From Streptomyces sp. TLI_146 (GTDB taxonomy: Bacteria; Actinomycetota; Actinomycetes; Streptomycetales; Streptomycetaceae), in NCBI RefSeq assembly GCF_002846415.1, contig NZ_PJMX01000001.1, positions 7,254,001 to 7,318,000 of the forward strand: 64,000 nt of DNA, given 5' to 3'. The position numbers and the translations under genes are program-made. Below the pieces are notes generated by a model, which did no database searches, had not been told where the DNA came from, and saw only the letters and a program-made list of their open reading frames with translations. This document shows positions 62,076-64,000 of the stretch, one piece after another. Each line of letters starts with the position of its first letter. Position 1 is the first letter of the stretch.

Positions 62076-62333
62076 ATGGATGTCATGTCGATCAACACCA
62101 CCATCGCCGGGCAGGAACTCGCCTGGCAGGAGACCGCGTTGTGCGCCCAGGCGGGGCCCGAGTTCTTCTTCCCCGCGCCCGGGAGCTCGACGCGGGAGGC
62201 CAAGCAGCTCTGCGGCAGCTGCGAGGGGCGCCAGGCGTGCCTGGAGTACGCGCTGGCGAACGACGAGCGGTTCGGCGTCTGGGGCGGCCTCTCCGAGCAG
62301 GAGAGACTCCAGCTCCAGCGCAGCCGGGCCTGA
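62076..62333 (+). CDS. WhiB-family iron-sulfur transcription factor
   Basis: 85 residues from ATG 62076; ATG 62085 is possible. Four conserved cysteines at 23, 46, 49 and 55 (LC, CGSC and C) ligate a 4Fe-4S cluster, and GVWGGLSEQER is the turn that contacts sigma HrdB. Its length matches short WhiB-like proteins of actinobacteria. A strong terminator follows. Confidence 0.94.
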   Translation: MDVMSINTTIAGQELAWQETALCAQAGPEFFFPAPGSSTREAKQLCGSCEGRQACLEYALANDERFGVWGGLSEQERLQLQRSRA

Positions 62334-62352
62334 CACCGGGAGCCCGAGCCAC

Positions 62353-62383
62353 GAACCCGGCCGCCTCAGGAACGGCCGGGTTC
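62353..62383 (+). terminator. Terminator after whiB
   Basis: GAACCCGGCCG (62353-62363) pairs perfectly with CGGCCGGGTTC (62373-62383) around a nine-base loop, 20 bases after the whiB stop. Confidence 0.75.
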
Positions 62384-62501
62384 CGCCGGCGGACGCGCGT
62401 GCCCGTTTCGGGGGCGGGCCGCGCGTCCGCGCTCTGGCACGTCCGGCCCCGGCCGGTCATGCTGGACGAGCTGGAGGACCCAACGTCACGGCCTGGGGGG
62501 C

Positions 62502-64000
62502 GTGTTGAGGACAGCGGGCGGTACGGCGCGCACATACGACTACATCGTGGTGGGAGCGGGTTCGGCGGGCTGTGTGCTGGCGGCGCGGCTCTCCGAGGAC
62601 CCCGGCGTCCGGGTCGCGCTCGTCGAGTCGGGCCCGCGCGACCGCAAGCCGGAGATCCGCGTCCCGGCCGCCTTCCCGAAGCTCTTCAAGACCTCGTACG
62701 ACTGGGACTTCACGACCGCGAAGCAGGAGGCGCTGGGCGGGCGCGAGCTCTACTGGCCGCGCGGCCACACCCTCGGCGGCTCCTCGTCCCTCAACGCCAT
62801 GATGTGGGTCCGCGGCCACCGCGCCGACTACGACGCGTGGGGCGAGGCCGCCGGGCCCGAGTGGGCGTACGACGCGTTCGTCCGGTACTTCCGCCGGGCC
62901 GAGCGCTGGACGGGCCCGACGCCCCGGGATTCGGTGTACGGCACGGACGGGCCGCTGTGGATCTCGCCGCTGCGCGACCCGAACCCGCTCACCTTCGCCT
63001 TCCTCGCCGCCTGCCACGACCGGGGCATCACGGGGCTCAGGGAGCTCAACGGCCCCGACCACTCCGGGTACGCCACGACGCCCGTCAACCAGCGGAAGGG
63101 GCGCCGGTGGAGCGCCGCCGACGGCTATCTCAAACCGGCCGCGCGCCGTCCCAACCTGGACATCCTCACCCAGACACGGGTGCGCGGGCTGGAGTTCGAG
63201 GGGACGAGGGTCACCGGCGTCGTCACCGCGGGCGGCCCGGGCACTCTCACCGCCCGACGCGAGGTCGTCCTCAGCGCGGGCGCCGTCGGCTCGCCGCACC
63301 TGCTGATGCTCTCCGGGATCGGCGACCCCGAGCGGCTGCGGGAGGCCGGGGTCGAGGTGAAGGTGGCGTCACCGGACGTCGGCCGCCACCTCCAGGACCA
63401 CCTCGCGTACGCGGTGACCGTGCGCTGCCCCCGGCCCGTCACGCTGACCGGCGCCGACACGCTCCCCAACCTCGGCCGCTTCCTGCTGCGCGGCCGGGGC
63501 CCGCTGACGTCCAACCTCGCGGAGGCCGTCGCGTTCGTGCGCACCCGGCCCGATCTGGTGGCGCCGGACATCGAGCTGATCTTCGCCCCGGCACCGTTCG
63601 TCGGCCACGGGCTCACCCCGCCCACCGAGCACGGCCTCACCGTCGGGGTGGTCCTGCTGCAACCCGTCGGCGAGGGCCGGATCGACCTGGGCGGCACGGC
63701 CGCCGCCACCCCGCCCCGGATCGACCCCGGCTACCTCACCGCCGAGGAGGACCTGCGGCGGCTGATGGTGGGGGTGCGCCGGGCGGAGCAGCTGCTCGCG
63801 ACCCCGGCCCTGGCCGAGCACACGGCGGGGCCGCTGGCGCCCTACCCGGGCGTCGTCGACGACGAGGCGCTCGCGGCGGCGGTGCGCGGCTCGGCCGAGA
63901 CGCTGTACCACCCGGTGGGCACCTGCCGCATGGGCCGTGACGAGGGCTCGGTCACCGACCCCCGGCTCCGGGTGCGCGGCGCCGAGGGCCTGCGGGTGGT
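62502..64000 (+). CDS. GMC-family FAD oxidoreductase, 3' end cut by window edge
   Basis: At least 499 residues from GTG 62502 behind GGGGGG; TTG 62505 is an alternative. The frame is open at 64000. N-terminal FAD motif YDYIVVGAGSAGCVLAARLSED, GMC signatures WPRGHTLGGSSSLNAMMWVRGHR and VVLSAGAVGSPHLLMLSGIGD, and a late LYHPVGTCRMG. The family oxidises alcohols (choline dehydrogenase, alcohol oxidase). Substrate unknown; the nearby IclR and WhiB genes could regulate it. Confidence 0.92.
   Translation, partial: MLRTAGGTARTYDYIVVGAGSAGCVLAARLSEDPGVRVALVESGPRDRKPEIRVPAAFPKLFKTSYDWDFTTAKQEALGGRELYWPRGHTLGGSSSLNAMMWVRGHRADYDAWGEAAGPEWAYDAFVRYFRRAERWTGPTPRDSVYGTDGPLWISPLRDPNPLTFAFLAACHDRGITGLRELNGPDHSGYATTPVNQRKGRRWSAADGYLKPAARRPNLDILTQTRVRGLEFEGTRVTGVVTAGGPGTLTARREVVLSAGAVGSPHLLMLSGIGDPERLREAGVEVKVASPDVGRHLQDHLAYAVTVRCPRPVTLTGADTLPNLGRFLLRGRGPLTSNLAEAVAFVRTRPDLVAPDIELIFAPAPFVGHGLTPPTEHGLTVGVVLLQPVGEGRIDLGGTAAATPPRIDPGYLTAEEDLRRLMVGVRRAEQLLATPALAEHTAGPLAPYPGVVDDEALAAAVRGSAETLYHPVGTCRMGRDEGSVTDPRLRVRGAEGLRV

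Noticed and set aside
62057..62501. Extension of the GMC oxidoreductase frame back through whiB
   Set aside because: The FAD motif begins at about 62535, a terminator lies at 62353-62383, and the whiB frame in this stretch has all four cysteines.

Overview
The window is about 73% GC with dense, translationally coupled genes. It carries WhiB, a WhiJ-type XRE/DUF397/anti-sigma set, a large SARP/AfsR-type regulator and a complete Mce transporter operon, so it looks like chromosomal DNA of a Streptomyces or close relative. No tRNA, rRNA, CRISPR array, insertion sequence or phage gene was seen. Both ends cut through genes.

Layout. (1) 1-10.6 kb, regulation and threonine catabolism: a truncated EspR-like HTH gene facing an MmyB-type ligand-domain protein, a 1103-residue SARP/NB-ARC regulator, tdh-kbl (threonine to glycine plus acetyl-CoA) coupled to a LysR gene, then a WhiJ-like module (XRE-DUF5753, DUF397, divergent anti-sigma ATPase plus a small partner) closed by a strong terminator. 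(2) 10.6-21.6 kb, metabolism and transport: a Tat-exported FAD desaturase/dehydroxylase-like enzyme, YchJ, a PhsA/CotA-like multicopper oxidase, a DHA2 drug exporter with a MarR-like tail, a urea transporter, a long-chain acyl-CoA synthetase and a PucR-type regulator. (3) 21.6-38.3 kb, one rightward Mce lipid-import operon: a secreted two-domain protein, the ATPase, two YrbE permeases, MceA-F, four Mce-associated proteins in an A-B-A'-B' order, a lipoprotein, and a DUF5819/HTTM pair resembling SdpA/SdpB. (4) 38.3-43.4 kb, a cell-surface cluster: three DUF6801-like secreted proteins that share the N-terminal domain of the first mce-operon protein. One ends in a LAXTG sortase signal and one in a WxL-like domain, and the WxL-like one sits next to a DUF916 (WxL-interacting) membrane protein. 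All three DUF6801 genes have the same promoter, TTGACC-N17-TA(G/C)TTT.

(5) 43.8-58.9 kb, a PUFA-synthase-like biosynthetic cluster. One 2254-residue protein carries NPD-type enoyl reductase-KS-AT-ACP-KR. A 1488-residue partner carries KS-AT-DH-phosphopantetheinyl transferase. A free ACP, an alpha/beta hydrolase, a GT1 glycosyltransferase and a SAM methyltransferase follow with almost no spacing. The expected product is a reduced or partly unsaturated fatty-acyl/polyene chain that is glycosylated and perhaps methylated. (6) 58.9-64 kb: a divergent ATP-dependent DNA ligase and LigD-type polymerase pair (no Ku in the window), an IclR regulator facing a whiB gene across a perfect palindrome, and a truncated GMC oxidoreductase.

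The most notable material is the PUFA-like synthase with its tailoring genes, and the Mce operon beside its DUF6801/WxL/LAXTG surface proteins. The second group suggests an actinobacterial lipid-uptake or envelope system in which secreted substrate-binding or scaffold proteins work with the Mce importer. That link is an inference from domain sharing and adjacency.
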